DNA from: JAKQIM01 sp964633225
Lineage (GTDB): Bacteria; Chloroflexota; Anaerolineae; Anaerolineales; UBA4823
Reading direction: 5' to 3'
DNA: 39,863 bases
NCBI GenBank assembly: GCA_964633225.1
Contig: CAZWFQ010000032.1
Coordinates: forward strand, 1-39,863
The notes under the pieces are model-generated. The model was not told the origin of the DNA and ran no database searches. It saw only the letters and a list, made by a program, of their open reading frames with translations. This document shows, in pieces, positions 16,281-24,616 of this stretch (position 1 is the stretch's first letter; each line of letters opens with the position of its first letter). The translations under genes were made by a program, and so were the position numbers.

Positions 16281-17667
16281 CGGCTGAGACCTGCACGCTG
16301 TACACTGGCACCCCATCTGATACGCCTGAACTGGTGCTGCGGCGTACAGAAACCTGCTTGAAGCCTGCCTGCTTGACCAGATCCAGGTATTCTGGCTCGG
16401 GCAGCGCGCCAGAGATACACTCTGACCAACCCGCCGCCGATTGGCGCGCGGCGGGTAAAATTGCCCCACCAAAGACCATATCATTCACCTCCAGGCGCCC
16501 ACCCTCCCGCAAAACCCTGAAGGCCTCGCCAAACACCTTCCCCTTATCCTCGCTCAGGTTGATGACACAGTTCGAGATGATGACATCTACCGATGCATCT
16601 GGGACAGGCAATTTTTCAGCATAGCCATGTTTGAATTTGACATTGTCGAAGCCGCCCTTTTTGGCCGCCCGCCGGGCGCGCTGCAGCATGGCGGGGGTCA
16701 TATCCACGCCGATCACCTGGCCAGTGGGGCCCACGCGCCGGGCGGCAATGAAGGCATCCAGCCCGCCGCCTGAGCCGATATCCAGCACAGTCTCGCCTTC
16801 TCGCAGGCTGGCCATCGCCAGAGGGTTGCCACAGCCCAATGAAAACTCGGCCGCTTCAGAAGGAACACCCGCTTTATCAGCCGGGGTATAGCCGCCATCC
16901 CATGTCACCGCATCAATTTCATCCAGCGATATCACCGTTGGCGCGCAGCAGCTAGAATCGCTGCAGCAAGATGAGCCGCCGAGGGCCCGGGCAGCATAGC
17001 TCGCCTGGACGGCAGCGCGGGCCGTGACGCGCCGGGTGCCAGCTGCTACAAAGATGCTGATATCAGCACCTTCGCCCGCACTGCTCTGGCAGTCTGATTG
17101 GCATTTTTCGCCGCTGCAATCTACGATCACGTTCACCAGGCCAGCCTCTTCAAACCAGGCGCGCATCTGATGGCGCTCAAAGCCCAACCAAACATCCGCC
17201 ATCTCAGCCTTCATCCACTCATGGCGATGAGCATCCATATCCGTGATCACCAGCCGCCCGCCGGGGCGCAAGATGCGCACCATTTCTCGAATGGCAGCCA
17301 GCGGATCCGGGCAGTGGTGCAGGTACATGTTGGCAAAGACGGCATCCAGGCTGGCATCGGGCAGCGGCAAGGATAGGCCATCAGCGATGTGAAATTCCAC
17401 GTTGTTGAACTGGGCCAGGTTCTGGCGGGCCACATCCAAAATCGCCGCCGAGTCATCCAGCAGGTGCACCTTCTCAACCAGCGGGGCCAGCCCTGCTGAC
17501 AAAAAGCCGGTGCCCGCGCCAATATCGGCCACGAGCATCTTGGGATGCAGGTAGGCTTTGGCAATCGCCGCCTCACGCACCGCTTCACGGAGGTAGCCGC
17601 TGCGCAGGGCGTCCCATCGCCCAGCAACCTGGTCGAAATAAGTAGCTGAGGGATTGGTAATTGTCAT
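16267..17667 (-). CDS. arsM: Double methyltransferase: N-terminal SAM methyltransferase fused to arsenite methyltransferase ArsM
   Basis: 466 residues with two Rossmann methyltransferase domains. Domain 1 (about 1-215) has motif I VADIGAGTGF (46-55) and resembles UbiE-like enzymes, ending in a Cys-rich SGEKCQSDCQ. After a short linker with a CCSDSSCC cluster (C234-C241), domain 2 (about 246-466) is ArsM: motif I VLDIGSGGG (294-302) with the three conserved As-binding cysteines in LGCGNP (C279), SNCVINL (C367) and SECISG (C417). ArsM methylates As(III) to volatile or exportable methylarsenicals. AAAGGAG precedes the ATG, and an ArsR-like operator abuts it. Confidence 0.92.
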   Translation of the reverse strand: MTITNPSATYFDQVAGRWDALRSGYLREAVREAAIAKAYLHPKMLVADIGAGTGFLSAGLAPLVEKVHLLDDSAAILDVARQNLAQFNNVEFHIADGLSLPLPDASLDAVFANMYLHHCPDPLAAIREMVRILRPGGRLVITDMDAHRHEWMKAEMADVWLGFERHQMRAWFEEAGLVNVIVDCSGEKCQSDCQSSAGEGADISIFVAAGTRRVTARAAVQASYAARALGGSSCCSDSSCCAPTVISLDEIDAVTWDGGYTPADKAGVPSEAAEFSLGCGNPLAMASLREGETVLDIGSGGGLDAFIAARRVGPTGQVIGVDMTPAMLQRARRAAKKGGFDNVKFKHGYAEKLPVPDASVDVIISNCVINLSEDKGKVFGEAFRVLREGGRLEVNDMVFGGAILPAARQSAAGWSECISGALPEPEYLDLVKQAGFKQVSVRRSTSSGVSDGVPVYSVQVSAVKKT

Positions 17668-17678
17668 GTCCTGCTCCT

Positions 17679-17698
17679 TTATCGCAAAAAGACGATAT
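17679..17698 (-). promoter_or_regulatory. Second ArsR operator, in front of arsM
   Basis: On the minus strand this 20-mer matches the arsR2 operator at 16 of 20 positions (ATATCGT...GCGATAA against ATATCGT...ACGATAT), including both outer TATCG/CGATA half-sites. It directly abuts the arsM Shine-Dalgarno sequence. The match suggests the ArsR2 protein controls arsM as well as its own gene. Confidence 0.65.
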
Positions 17699-17707
17699 AT
17701 ATGCGCT

Positions 17708-17730
17708 AAAAAAACGCCTTTTTGGCGTTT
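17708..17730 (-). terminator. Rho-independent terminator of arsR2
   Basis: On the minus strand a 7-bp stem AAACGCC/GGCGTTT with an AAAAA loop is followed by a run of T. The stem contains the arsR2 stop codon (17731-17729). It separates arsR2 from arsM, so arsM needs its own promoter, which agrees with the second operator. Confidence 0.85.
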
Positions 17731-18058
17731 ACTTCAACTGAATCAACTGGCTCCCTGGCCCACAGCAGCCAGGCAGCCAATTCCCGATCTGGTCTTTAAG
17801 CCACTGGATACCTTCGGGATCCAGGCAATAGCAGGTAGCCGGCCCTTCGATTTCACCATGGATCAAGCCGGCGTCGCGCAAAACCTTGAGGTGCTGGCTG
17901 ACCGTGGACTGTGCCAGCGGCAAGATGCGCACGATATCATTCGTGATACAGGCCTGGTTGGATGCCAGGTATTCAACGATCTGAAAACGAACCGGGTTGC
18001 CCAGGGCCTTCAACATGCGGGCCAGGCGCTTTTGATCTGAATTCAACGCATGCTTCAT
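17729..18058 (-). CDS. arsR: ArsR/SmtB-family metalloregulator, short form
   Basis: A 109-residue winged-helix repressor, distinct from the other ArsR in the window. The recognition helix is AQSTVSQHLKVLRDAGLIHGEIEGPATCYCLD. Candidate metal ligands are C37, the pair C76/C78 in the wing, and C98/C99 in PGCCGPG near the C-terminus. The usual ELCVCDL site is replaced by NQACITND, so the metal site differs from classical ArsR. The ATG lies at the expected transcription start, with no ribosome-binding site, so translation is probably leaderless. The context is arsenic methylation. Confidence 0.9.
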   Translation of the reverse strand: MKHALNSDQKRLARMLKALGNPVRFQIVEYLASNQACITNDIVRILPLAQSTVSQHLKVLRDAGLIHGEIEGPATCYCLDPEGIQWLKDQIGNWLPGCCGPGSQLIQLK

Positions 18059-18092
18059 ATCGTAATTTTACGATATAAGATCAATCTGTCAA
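18057..18092 (-). promoter_or_regulatory. Promoter and palindromic operator of arsR2
   Basis: A perfect TTGACA -35 (18092-18087), a 16-nt spacer, and TAAAAT -10 (18070-18065) are present on the minus strand. The -10 is the centre of a perfect inverted repeat, ATATCGTAA-TT-TTACGATAT on the plus strand (18057-18076). Seven bases past the -10 lies the A of the arsR2 ATG (18058). Confidence 0.88.
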
Positions 18093-18123
18093 GGGTGCAT
18101 TGATTCTATATACCTGAGCCCCA

Positions 18124-20724
18124 TTAACGCCCTACAAACGGCAAATACAATGCTAACCAGTCACCCAAATACAAGCCGGCGGCGTTGTTATTCAAGTCGC
18201 TCTCTGGCGAGGTGGTGCTAACCACAGCAGGGACCAACAACGGGGTGCCTGCCGCCACATGGCTGGCATATTGACCCCAGAGCGTGAACACAATCGTGCC
18301 GCCTGCCGGGAGATCGGCAATCGACCAGGTATAGCGTGTGCCATCTTGCAGGATGGCTATTCCAGGGTTGACTGCCCAACTGGTGTTCACAATCCCGGCA
18401 GGAATCGGATTTTCCAGGGTGACATTGGCGGCAGACACCGTGCCCAGGTTAGCCAGGGTAATGGTATAGGTCAAGGGAGCGCCCGGGGCTGTCTCCGGAC
18501 TGCCAATCAGCTCCATACTCACCGCCAGGTTAGTCACCAGGCCGTTATCAATAAGGACGCGTGCAGTGTAGGGCGCCAGGCTAAGACTGCCGAAGACAGG
18601 GTTCTGATCCAAATCCAGGTAATAGATGCTGCCCAGGTCAAACACTTGCGTTTGCGGGGTGTCGTTATAAAAAATGCGCGAGCGGGGCTCTTCTCCAGCC
18701 ACCTGGGTGTACCAATGCTCGTTGGAATGCCCATCCTGGCCACTGCTGGCCTGCCAGGAGGCCAGGCTGTATTCGCCGCCGGCATAGATGTGATTAGGCC
18801 GGTAGGGGTGAAAATAGGCATTGTAATCCGAAACACCCAGGCGCTCGGGGCTGCCGGCTGCCAGGGTCCTGGCCTGGGGACGCAGGCCAAAGAAAATGTT
18901 GCCCGTACTGCTGCTCACATACGTTGGATCATTCCAGCCATTGGTGATGTAAAGCTGCCCTGCCTCGTAATCGGGGGTATCGCCGTTGTTGTACAACGTG
19001 TTGTTGGCAACCGTTCCGGTAGAGTTTTGGAACAAGATGCCATGTGCGGTAGAACCGATCACCATGTTGCCATTGATGGCAATATTGCGCGAGTAATTGT
19101 CGATGTAAAAGCCGAATCCAAATAGCGCATCGAAATCGCTCCGGCAGCCATCAGTGTTGCCGATGGTGTCGATGATCATGTTCTGGGTAAAGCTGAGATC
19201 ATGGACTGCGCTGGCAGAGAGGTTGTCGCGGCCGAACGTGCGCACACCGCCGCAGTCACCCTTCGAGATGCAGGCCTGCACAACCACATTCTGTTCAAAC
19301 GTATTCCCATACCCAAAGACATCCAACCCGTTGTAGCCGATCCTTTCCAGGCGGTTGCCTCTGAAGGTATTGCTGTTGCCGGTGTCTGCGGGCCGGTCGA
19401 TCTTTATCCGGATGCCGTCGCCATCTTCCGTGCACACGCCGCCGCTGGCATCCCCATCATCATACCCACAGCCCATCCCAATCGCGCCCAGGTTTTCGAT
19501 GCGGGCAATATCTGTGAGGGTGTTATTGGTAAAGCTTGAAGCGCGCGAATACAGGTTGATCCCCATCTGGTTGGCACGCCGGATCGTATTGCCGCTGATC
19601 ACCAGGTTATATCCCCCGCGCCAACCGTCCGGGCGCCCATCTTGTGCATCCCAGACCCAGGTGCCCAGGTTCAAGCCAACCCCGTCCACATCGCTGATGG
19701 TCAGGTTGCGGATCACCAGATCGTGAGGCTCGCCGGGGTGCATGTTGGTGGGGGTGGCAACTCCATGCCGGAACCAACCCCAAACCCGTAAATTTTCAAC
19801 CGTCACAAAAGCGATCGGCGTGCCATAATCGGCCCCCAGGTTGATGCCACCCCAAGAGCGCCCGATCCTTTCGTCCTCCACCAGGATGACAGAGGCCTCC
19901 ACCTCCCCATCGGCCGGTGCGCCGTTGGCGGTATACAGGTACAACATGTTCCCGCTCACTGCCCATTCCCCCTCCCGATCCAGTGTGTTAACGTGATTAT
20001 TCAAGAAATAACCCCAACCAGTACAATTGCCGCCATCGGCCCAGCAGTCCAGCCCGCTGCCCACCATCAACGAAGTCCCCGAGCTGCCCGTCACCTGGCG
20101 GTTGAGGATGGCCCAACGGATACTTTTCATGTGCAGGGCTGCCCCGCTCCAATTCCCCGGCGGCAGCTCGTTATCAGTGATGCGGGTGGCGTTAGGGTGG
20201 CTGTCGATGGTGGAATAGCCGCCATCGGGGGCATCCAGGTTGGGCCAACGTCCAAGCAGCAGGCGCTCTCCAGCCCGGAAAATCTGGTTGATGCCGTAGG
20301 CAAACCTGCCCGCGTTGGCCCCGGCAGACAAATCGGCCGCGTACAAGTTCTCACCCACCTGGGCCCAGCCGTAGACGGGCTGGGTTCCGGCGATGGTTGG
20401 CTGGTTGGCGCAGCCCGCCGGGTACGTGCCAAACACCACCGGCTGGCCCGCTATCCCCGATTGGGTGATGGTCAGCATCTCGCCGTGCCAGGTATCGCCG
20501 CACTTGAACAAAACCTGGTCGCCAGGCTGCAAGGCCAGCCCATTCACCCGGGTCAGGGTGCCGAACGGCGCCGCCGGAGACAGTCCATTGTAACTGTCAT
20601 CGCCGCCCGAGCTGGAAACATAATAGGTGCTGGCAGCCGGGGCTGCCGCACCAGGGAATACGGCCAACAAGAACAGGATCAGCACCAACCCGCCAGAGAA
20701 AAGAAGTAAATTTTTGGTTTTCAT
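18124..20724 (-). CDS. Secreted right-handed parallel beta-helix protein with DUF11 domain
   Basis: 866 residues. A signal peptide covers about 1-31 (KTKNLLLF then a hydrophobic core ending near AAPAAS). The mature start YYVSSSGGDDSYNGLSPA is the usual opening of pectate-lyase-like beta-helices. Repeated N-N-T/S-G-N turns between about 330 and 610 form the helix coils. About 755-850 looks like a DUF11/CARDB-type beta-sandwich (YTITLANLGTVSAANVTLEN). The tail ends LYLPFVGR, a C-terminal pattern I recall from many exported Chloroflexota proteins. A polysaccharide-binding or -cleaving role outside the cell is plausible but unproven. It starts 12 nt after the ecfT stop, with only a weak ribosome-binding site. 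Confidence 0.85.
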   Translation of the reverse strand: MKTKNLLLFSGGLVLILFLLAVFPGAAAPAASTYYVSSSGGDDSYNGLSPAAPFGTLTRVNGLALQPGDQVLFKCGDTWHGEMLTITQSGIAGQPVVFGTYPAGCANQPTIAGTQPVYGWAQVGENLYAADLSAGANAGRFAYGINQIFRAGERLLLGRWPNLDAPDGGYSTIDSHPNATRITDNELPPGNWSGAALHMKSIRWAILNRQVTGSSGTSLMVGSGLDCWADGGNCTGWGYFLNNHVNTLDREGEWAVSGNMLYLYTANGAPADGEVEASVILVEDERIGRSWGGINLGADYGTPIAFVTVENLRVWGWFRHGVATPTNMHPGEPHDLVIRNLTISDVDGVGLNLGTWVWDAQDGRPDGWRGGYNLVISGNTIRRANQMGINLYSRASSFTNNTLTDIARIENLGAIGMGCGYDDGDASGGVCTEDGDGIRIKIDRPADTGNSNTFRGNRLERIGYNGLDVFGYGNTFEQNVVVQACISKGDCGGVRTFGRDNLSASAVHDLSFTQNMIIDTIGNTDGCRSDFDALFGFGFYIDNYSRNIAINGNMVIGSTAHGILFQNSTGTVANNTLYNNGDTPDYEAGQLYITNGWNDPTYVSSSTGNIFFGLRPQARTLAAGSPERLGVSDYNAYFHPYRPNHIYAGGEYSLASWQASSGQDGHSNEHWYTQVAGEEPRSRIFYNDTPQTQVFDLGSIYYLDLDQNPVFGSLSLAPYTARVLIDNGLVTNLAVSMELIGSPETAPGAPLTYTITLANLGTVSAANVTLENPIPAGIVNTSWAVNPGIAILQDGTRYTWSIADLPAGGTIVFTLWGQYASHVAAGTPLLVPAVVSTTSPESDLNNNAAGLYLGDWLALYLPFVGR

Positions 20725-20736
20725 CTATTCACCATG

Positions 20737-21471
20737 TCAAAGAATTAATACCAGGGCCACAACCACCAGGCCCCCCAGAACAAGTATCCCCCAATCCCAC
20801 TTTCCAACCTTAACCGGCAGGCTGCGGGTGCGCTCAGGCACAAAGGCACGCGCTTCGGCCGCCAGGGCAATCTCTTCGGCCCGCTTCAAGGCGTTGGCGA
20901 TGATGGTCACCGCCAGCAAGCGCAGCCCACGCCAGCGCTGCTTGCGCAGGCCGCCCCGCATCCACAGGCTGCGCCAGGCATTTTGAGCCGACTGCTGCAG
21001 GGAGGGCAGCAGGTTGAGGGCCACGCCCAACGAAAAGCCCAGGCCGTGCAAACCGGCCTTCTCCAACAGTCCCGCGATTGAGGCGATATCCACCGTGCTG
21101 GTCAATCCTTGTACCGACACCAGCACCACCAGAATGCGCAGGGCAATCTGAACCGCGCTCAGCAGACCCTCAGAAGAATAGGGTATGCCCAGCAGGCGGC
21201 TGTCGATCGTCCCCACCAAGAAGAGCGGCGGCAGCGCCAGCAGTGCGATCATCACCAGCCAGCGCCAGCGCACCAGGCTGCGGAAGGCTTGCGGATAAAC
21301 CAGCCAGGCCACCAGCAGGCATGCACCAGCCGCCCAGGGCAGGTATTGGGGCGGCGTGACCATCACCGCAGCGATCGAGCAGAAGAAGATCGCCAGTGAA
21401 CCGACCGTTCCCAGGTTGCTCTTTTCAGACGCTGCCGGCAGCCCCAGGCCCATCCCACTCCGTCCGATCAT
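20737..21471 (-). CDS. ecfT: ECF transporter transmembrane (T) component, module 1
   Basis: 244 residues with about five membrane segments and a long cytoplasmic region. It resembles the CbiQ/EcfT family that couples the ATPases to the substrate-binding S component. The coupling-helix motif appears as AEARAF near residue 208, with a degenerate first motif (MRGGLRKQR near 168). The ATG overlaps the upstream lipoprotein stop (ATGA at 21468-21471). Gene order in the operon is EcfA-EcfA, S, lipoprotein, EcfT. Confidence 0.82.
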   Translation of the reverse strand: MIGRSGMGLGLPAASEKSNLGTVGSLAIFFCSIAAVMVTPPQYLPWAAGACLLVAWLVYPQAFRSLVRWRWLVMIALLALPPLFLVGTIDSRLLGIPYSSEGLLSAVQIALRILVVLVSVQGLTSTVDIASIAGLLEKAGLHGLGFSLGVALNLLPSLQQSAQNAWRSLWMRGGLRKQRWRGLRLLAVTIIANALKRAEEIALAAEARAFVPERTRSLPVKVGKWDWGILVLGGLVVVALVLIL

Positions 21472-21920
21472 TTGACCACTTGCAGCTCAACCAGCATACG
21501 CGCATTCAATTTGCCCTCTGCGCCGGGCAGCACCATGCGAAACGATCCATCATCGTTCGCCAGGTCACCATCGGCGCGGGCATAGGCCACGATCACATCT
21601 GCCGCCAGCACCTGGGGCGGGTCGTAATTGACCGTGTATCCATCTGAAGCCACGGCTTTGACTGCCTTGACCTCATCCAGGTTAAAACCGGCATCTTCCA
21701 GCAGCGCGCCCACGCTGACGCCCACGTAGGTGACATCATTGAAGATCGCCTGGCTGGCGCCCAGGGCCTCCAGGTCTGCGCGGGTATAGGTACGGCTGAT
21801 CTCGCCGTCCGACACCAGCAGGCTCACAGTTTCGCCAGGGGACGCTTCATCACCAGAAGCAGCACAAGCCGTTAACAACGCCGCCAACAGGATTAACAGG
21901 ACAAACGGAAAGCGTTTCAT
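21468..21920 (-). CDS. Lipoprotein with oxidoreductase-molybdopterin-like domain, ECF module 1
   Basis: 150 residues with a signal peptide and lipobox LLTAC (C19). The mature part follows the pattern of the C-terminal half of the Oxidored_molyb fold: YVGVSVGALLEDAG, SDGYTV, then FRMVLPGAEGKLNARMLVELQVV. I see no cysteine after C19, so the Mo-ligating Cys of true enzymes is absent. It is therefore probably a binding protein rather than an enzyme. Its AGGAG site overlaps the S-component stop (3-nt gap) and its stop overlaps ecfT, so it is tightly built into an ECF transporter operon. Family assignment is by eye. Confidence 0.72.
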   Translation of the reverse strand: MKRFPFVLLILLAALLTACAASGDEASPGETVSLLVSDGEISRTYTRADLEALGASQAIFNDVTYVGVSVGALLEDAGFNLDEVKAVKAVASDGYTVNYDPPQVLAADVIVAYARADGDLANDDGSFRMVLPGAEGKLNARMLVELQVVK

Positions 21921-21923
21921 TTT

Positions 21924-22550
21924 TTACTCCTCGCTTTGCAGATCAGAATTGAACCTGTCCGGAACAGGGTGCCCCAGGCGTTTTTGCAGCAGTTGGGCAA
22001 TGCTCCAGCTCAGCCAGCCGGTCACAACCCCCACCAGCAGGTAGATGAGCAAGAAACCCAAGACGATCCAGATCGCAGACGAAGGCGGCAAGCCCAAGAG
22101 CTGCTCGCCACGATCCAGCAAATCCAGCCAAACGGTGAACAGGGTGCGCCCAAAGAGCAGCGGCCCAGTGACGAAAGGCTGCACCAACACCCAGGCCACG
22201 CCCAGCGCCCCAGCCAGGCACAGGCTGGCCCGGCTGGGTTTGCCTGCCAGCGAAAGCACAACCTCAGCCAGCAGAGCTTCACTAAAGATGCCGACCATCG
22301 GGCCAAGGATCACCCCGCCCAGGCTGAACAACTTGAGCAGCATGGCAATCACGCCGATGAACAGGGTGGAGCCGCGGCGGGGCACAAACACCCGGCCCGT
22401 CAACGCAATCACCAGGCCAATGGCCGAGAGCACCACCCCGCTCATAGGAATGTTCAACGTTTTCAACACCGAGCCCAGGCTGATCTCAACCATGCCCCAC
22501 AAAGCCCCAAAGACTGCCAGGGTTGCCAGCTCACGCGTGGATAACTTCAT
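21924..22550 (-). CDS. ECF transporter substrate-binding (S) component, module 1
   Basis: 208 residues with about six hydrophobic segments and a short N-terminal TRELATLAVFGALWG helix carrying the small-residue surface typical of S components. VFVPRRGSTLFIGVIAMLLKL and ILGPMVGIFSEALLAE resemble core ECF S proteins. Substrate specificity is not recognised. The ATG at 22550 is preferred over one at 22568, because GGAGG lies 6 nt before it. It overlaps the end of the double ATPase gene by 20 nt. Confidence 0.75.
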   Translation of the reverse strand: MKLSTRELATLAVFGALWGMVEISLGSVLKTLNIPMSGVVLSAIGLVIALTGRVFVPRRGSTLFIGVIAMLLKLFSLGGVILGPMVGIFSEALLAEVVLSLAGKPSRASLCLAGALGVAWVLVQPFVTGPLLFGRTLFTVWLDLLDRGEQLLGLPPSSAIWIVLGFLLIYLLVGVVTGWLSWSIAQLLQKRLGHPVPDRFNSDLQSEE

Positions 22551-24012
22551 CTCTTGCCTCCATATCAATGATGGGAAAATTCATTACCTTGCCAGTCTGC
22601 ACAACCCGCCCATCACGCAGCAGGATGATCCGCTGGGCGTAGTGGTGAACCAGCTTGTAATCGTGTGAAATAAGCAGGATGGTGGTGCCCTGGCTGTTCA
22701 ACAACTTCAGGTAATCCATCAGCCGCTGAAGGTGGCCCCAATCTTGCCCCAATGTGGGTTCATCCAAAATGAGCAGACGCGGGCGCAGGCTCAGGCAGGC
22801 TGCCAGGGTGGTGCGCTGCTGCTGGCCCGCCGAAACCGCCATCGGACGGCGCCGGCGCAGCCCCCACAGGTCGGCGGTTTGCAAGATCTGTTCTTGCAAA
22901 GCAGAGTCATAGCAATCATAATTCTTGGGAGCGAAGGCCACTTCTTCTTCCACTGAATCGGTAAAGAGCTGCTCCTGCGGATCCTGGAAAAGCAAGGCCA
23001 CATCCAGCCCAGGCCGGGGCCGGGCACCGCCCAAAAAACGCACCTGGCCCAACTGCGGCTTGATCAAGCCGGCGGCAGCCATTGCCAGGGTCGATTTACC
23101 CGCCCCGTTATCCCCCACCAACGCAACAAATTCCCCAGGGTAGAAAGCCAATTGGATATCGTGAATAACGGCATGCCCATTGAACCCGGCAGACACATGC
23201 TGCAGTTCAAGCAGAGCTTGAGCAGGCTCTGGATGGTACCCGTTAGCCTGGATCAGGGTCTCCCAGGATACAGCCGGTTCATCGCTGGGGCGGCGCAGCC
23301 CCAGGCGCAGGCGGAGTTGGCGATCGGCAAAGACATCTTGTGGGATGCCATCTGCGATGACCCTCCCGCCTTCCATCAATATCACCCGTCCGGCCAACTG
23401 GGCTGCTTCTGCCAGGCGGTGCTCAATCAAAACAATCGTAATCCCATGCTCGGCACGCAGCGCGGCCAGGGTCTCCATCACCCTGCGGGTATTGGGCACA
23501 TCCAACGATGCGGTCGGCTCATCCAGCACCAGCACGCTGGTGCGCATGGCCAGCGCCGCCGCAATCGCCAGGCACTGCTTCTGACCACCAGATAAGGCCG
23601 ATGGTTTATTGGTGCGAAGGTCGTACAGGCCCGTGGCACGCAGGGCCCATTCTGTGCGCTGCCAGACTTCCCCTTCATCCAACCCCAGGTTGCGCGGCCC
23701 AAAGGCCACCTCATCCTCAACCCGCAGGTGGAAAAGCTGTGAGGCGGGACGCTGAAAAACCATACCCACCTTTTGAGCCACCTCGGGAATCGGCCGGTGC
23801 AGCACATCTAGCCCTTCTACCTGCACCTGGCCTTCCACCCGGGCTGGGATGGCGTGCGGGATCAAGCCGCATAACACCCGCGCCAGAGTACTTTTTCCGC
23901 ACCCTGAAGGCCCCGTGATCAGCACACACTCGCCATCCTGGATAGAAAACGAGAGATTCGCCAGCGCCGGGATATCCCCATAGTGAACTGAAAGCCCCTC
24001 CACCCGGATCAT
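22531..24012 (-). CDS. ecfA: ECF transporter fused double ATPase (EcfA-EcfA'), module 1
   Basis: 493 residues with two ABC domains. Domain 1 has Walker A GPSGCGKST (about 34-42), signature LSGGQKQCLAIAAAL and Walker B VLVLDEPTASLD. Domain 2 has Walker A GDNGAGKST (about 299), a degenerate signature VSAGQQQRTTLAACLSL, and LLILDEPTLGQD. The FQDPQEQLF and FQRPASQLF Q-loops are typical of ECF ATPases. The start overlaps the upstream NTPase stop (ATGA at 24009-24012). Confidence 0.93.
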   Translation of the reverse strand: MIRVEGLSVHYGDIPALANLSFSIQDGECVLITGPSGCGKSTLARVLCGLIPHAIPARVEGQVQVEGLDVLHRPIPEVAQKVGMVFQRPASQLFHLRVEDEVAFGPRNLGLDEGEVWQRTEWALRATGLYDLRTNKPSALSGGQKQCLAIAAALAMRTSVLVLDEPTASLDVPNTRRVMETLAALRAEHGITIVLIEHRLAEAAQLAGRVILMEGGRVIADGIPQDVFADRQLRLRLGLRRPSDEPAVSWETLIQANGYHPEPAQALLELQHVSAGFNGHAVIHDIQLAFYPGEFVALVGDNGAGKSTLAMAAAGLIKPQLGQVRFLGGARPRPGLDVALLFQDPQEQLFTDSVEEEVAFAPKNYDCYDSALQEQILQTADLWGLRRRRPMAVSAGQQQRTTLAACLSLRPRLLILDEPTLGQDWGHLQRLMDYLKLLNSQGTTILLISHDYKLVHHYAQRIILLRDGRVVQTGKVMNFPIIDMEARDEVIHA

Positions 24013-24614
24013 GGCTGTTCACCATCACCCGGCTGGCCCGCCGCCAGTATAACCCGGGCCCAAGGCCAGCGCGCCAGGGCCGTGGGCAAGAGCACCGGGC
24101 GCACCACCGCACAGGTAAGCCGGAAATATTTTTGGTCAATTTGTTCCAGGCCGGCAGTGAAGCCAACCTGCTCCAAGAACTCGAGCGGCCCCAATTCATC
24201 CACGATCAACAGTTCACCGGGGGGCAGAGTTTTCAGCACCTGGTTGCCCCAGGCCAGCACATCTGGGTAGAACTGCCAATCCAACTCGGGCAAACCGGGC
24301 GTACACCCCGGAGAGTCTGGCGAAGTGGAATCAGCCAGGGGACGTTTTACTGCCAGGCGCCGGCGCTCACCACTGGCAACACAAACCAGGTCAATGCCCG
24401 TTTTGGTGTCACCGTCAAAAACCGCCGGCGACACCAGCCCCACCGGTTCAATACCCGCCGCGCGCGCCTGGCGCATAAGCTCCAGGCACCAACTTGTTTT
24501 CCCGCTGCCACGCGACCCCGTCACCAGGAATAATAGCGGCTCTTCGCCAGGCCTGGACAAATAGGCAGCGAGCAGATCGGCAGGTGAGATCAAAGCTCCT
24601 TGCAACGGGGACAT
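24009..24614 (-). CDS. Small P-loop NTPase, THEP1/NTPase_1-like
   Basis: 201 residues with Walker A VTGSRGSGKTS (about 31-41) and Walker B LLIVDELGPLEF near 142. The DELGPLE form is characteristic of the THEP1 nucleoside-triphosphatase family (PF03266). That family hydrolyses NTPs in vitro but has no settled cellular role. It lies between moeA and the ECF ATPase with overlapping or near-touching ends, so it probably serves the same pathway. A role in nucleotide-cofactor processing is inference. Confidence 0.78.
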   Translation of the reverse strand: MSPLQGALISPADLLAAYLSRPGEEPLLFLVTGSRGSGKTSWCLELMRQARAAGIEPVGLVSPAVFDGDTKTGIDLVCVASGERRRLAVKRPLADSTSPDSPGCTPGLPELDWQFYPDVLAWGNQVLKTLPPGELLIVDELGPLEFLEQVGFTAGLEQIDQKYFRLTCAVVRPVLLPTALARWPWARVILAAGQPGDGEQP

Positions 24615-24616
24615 CG

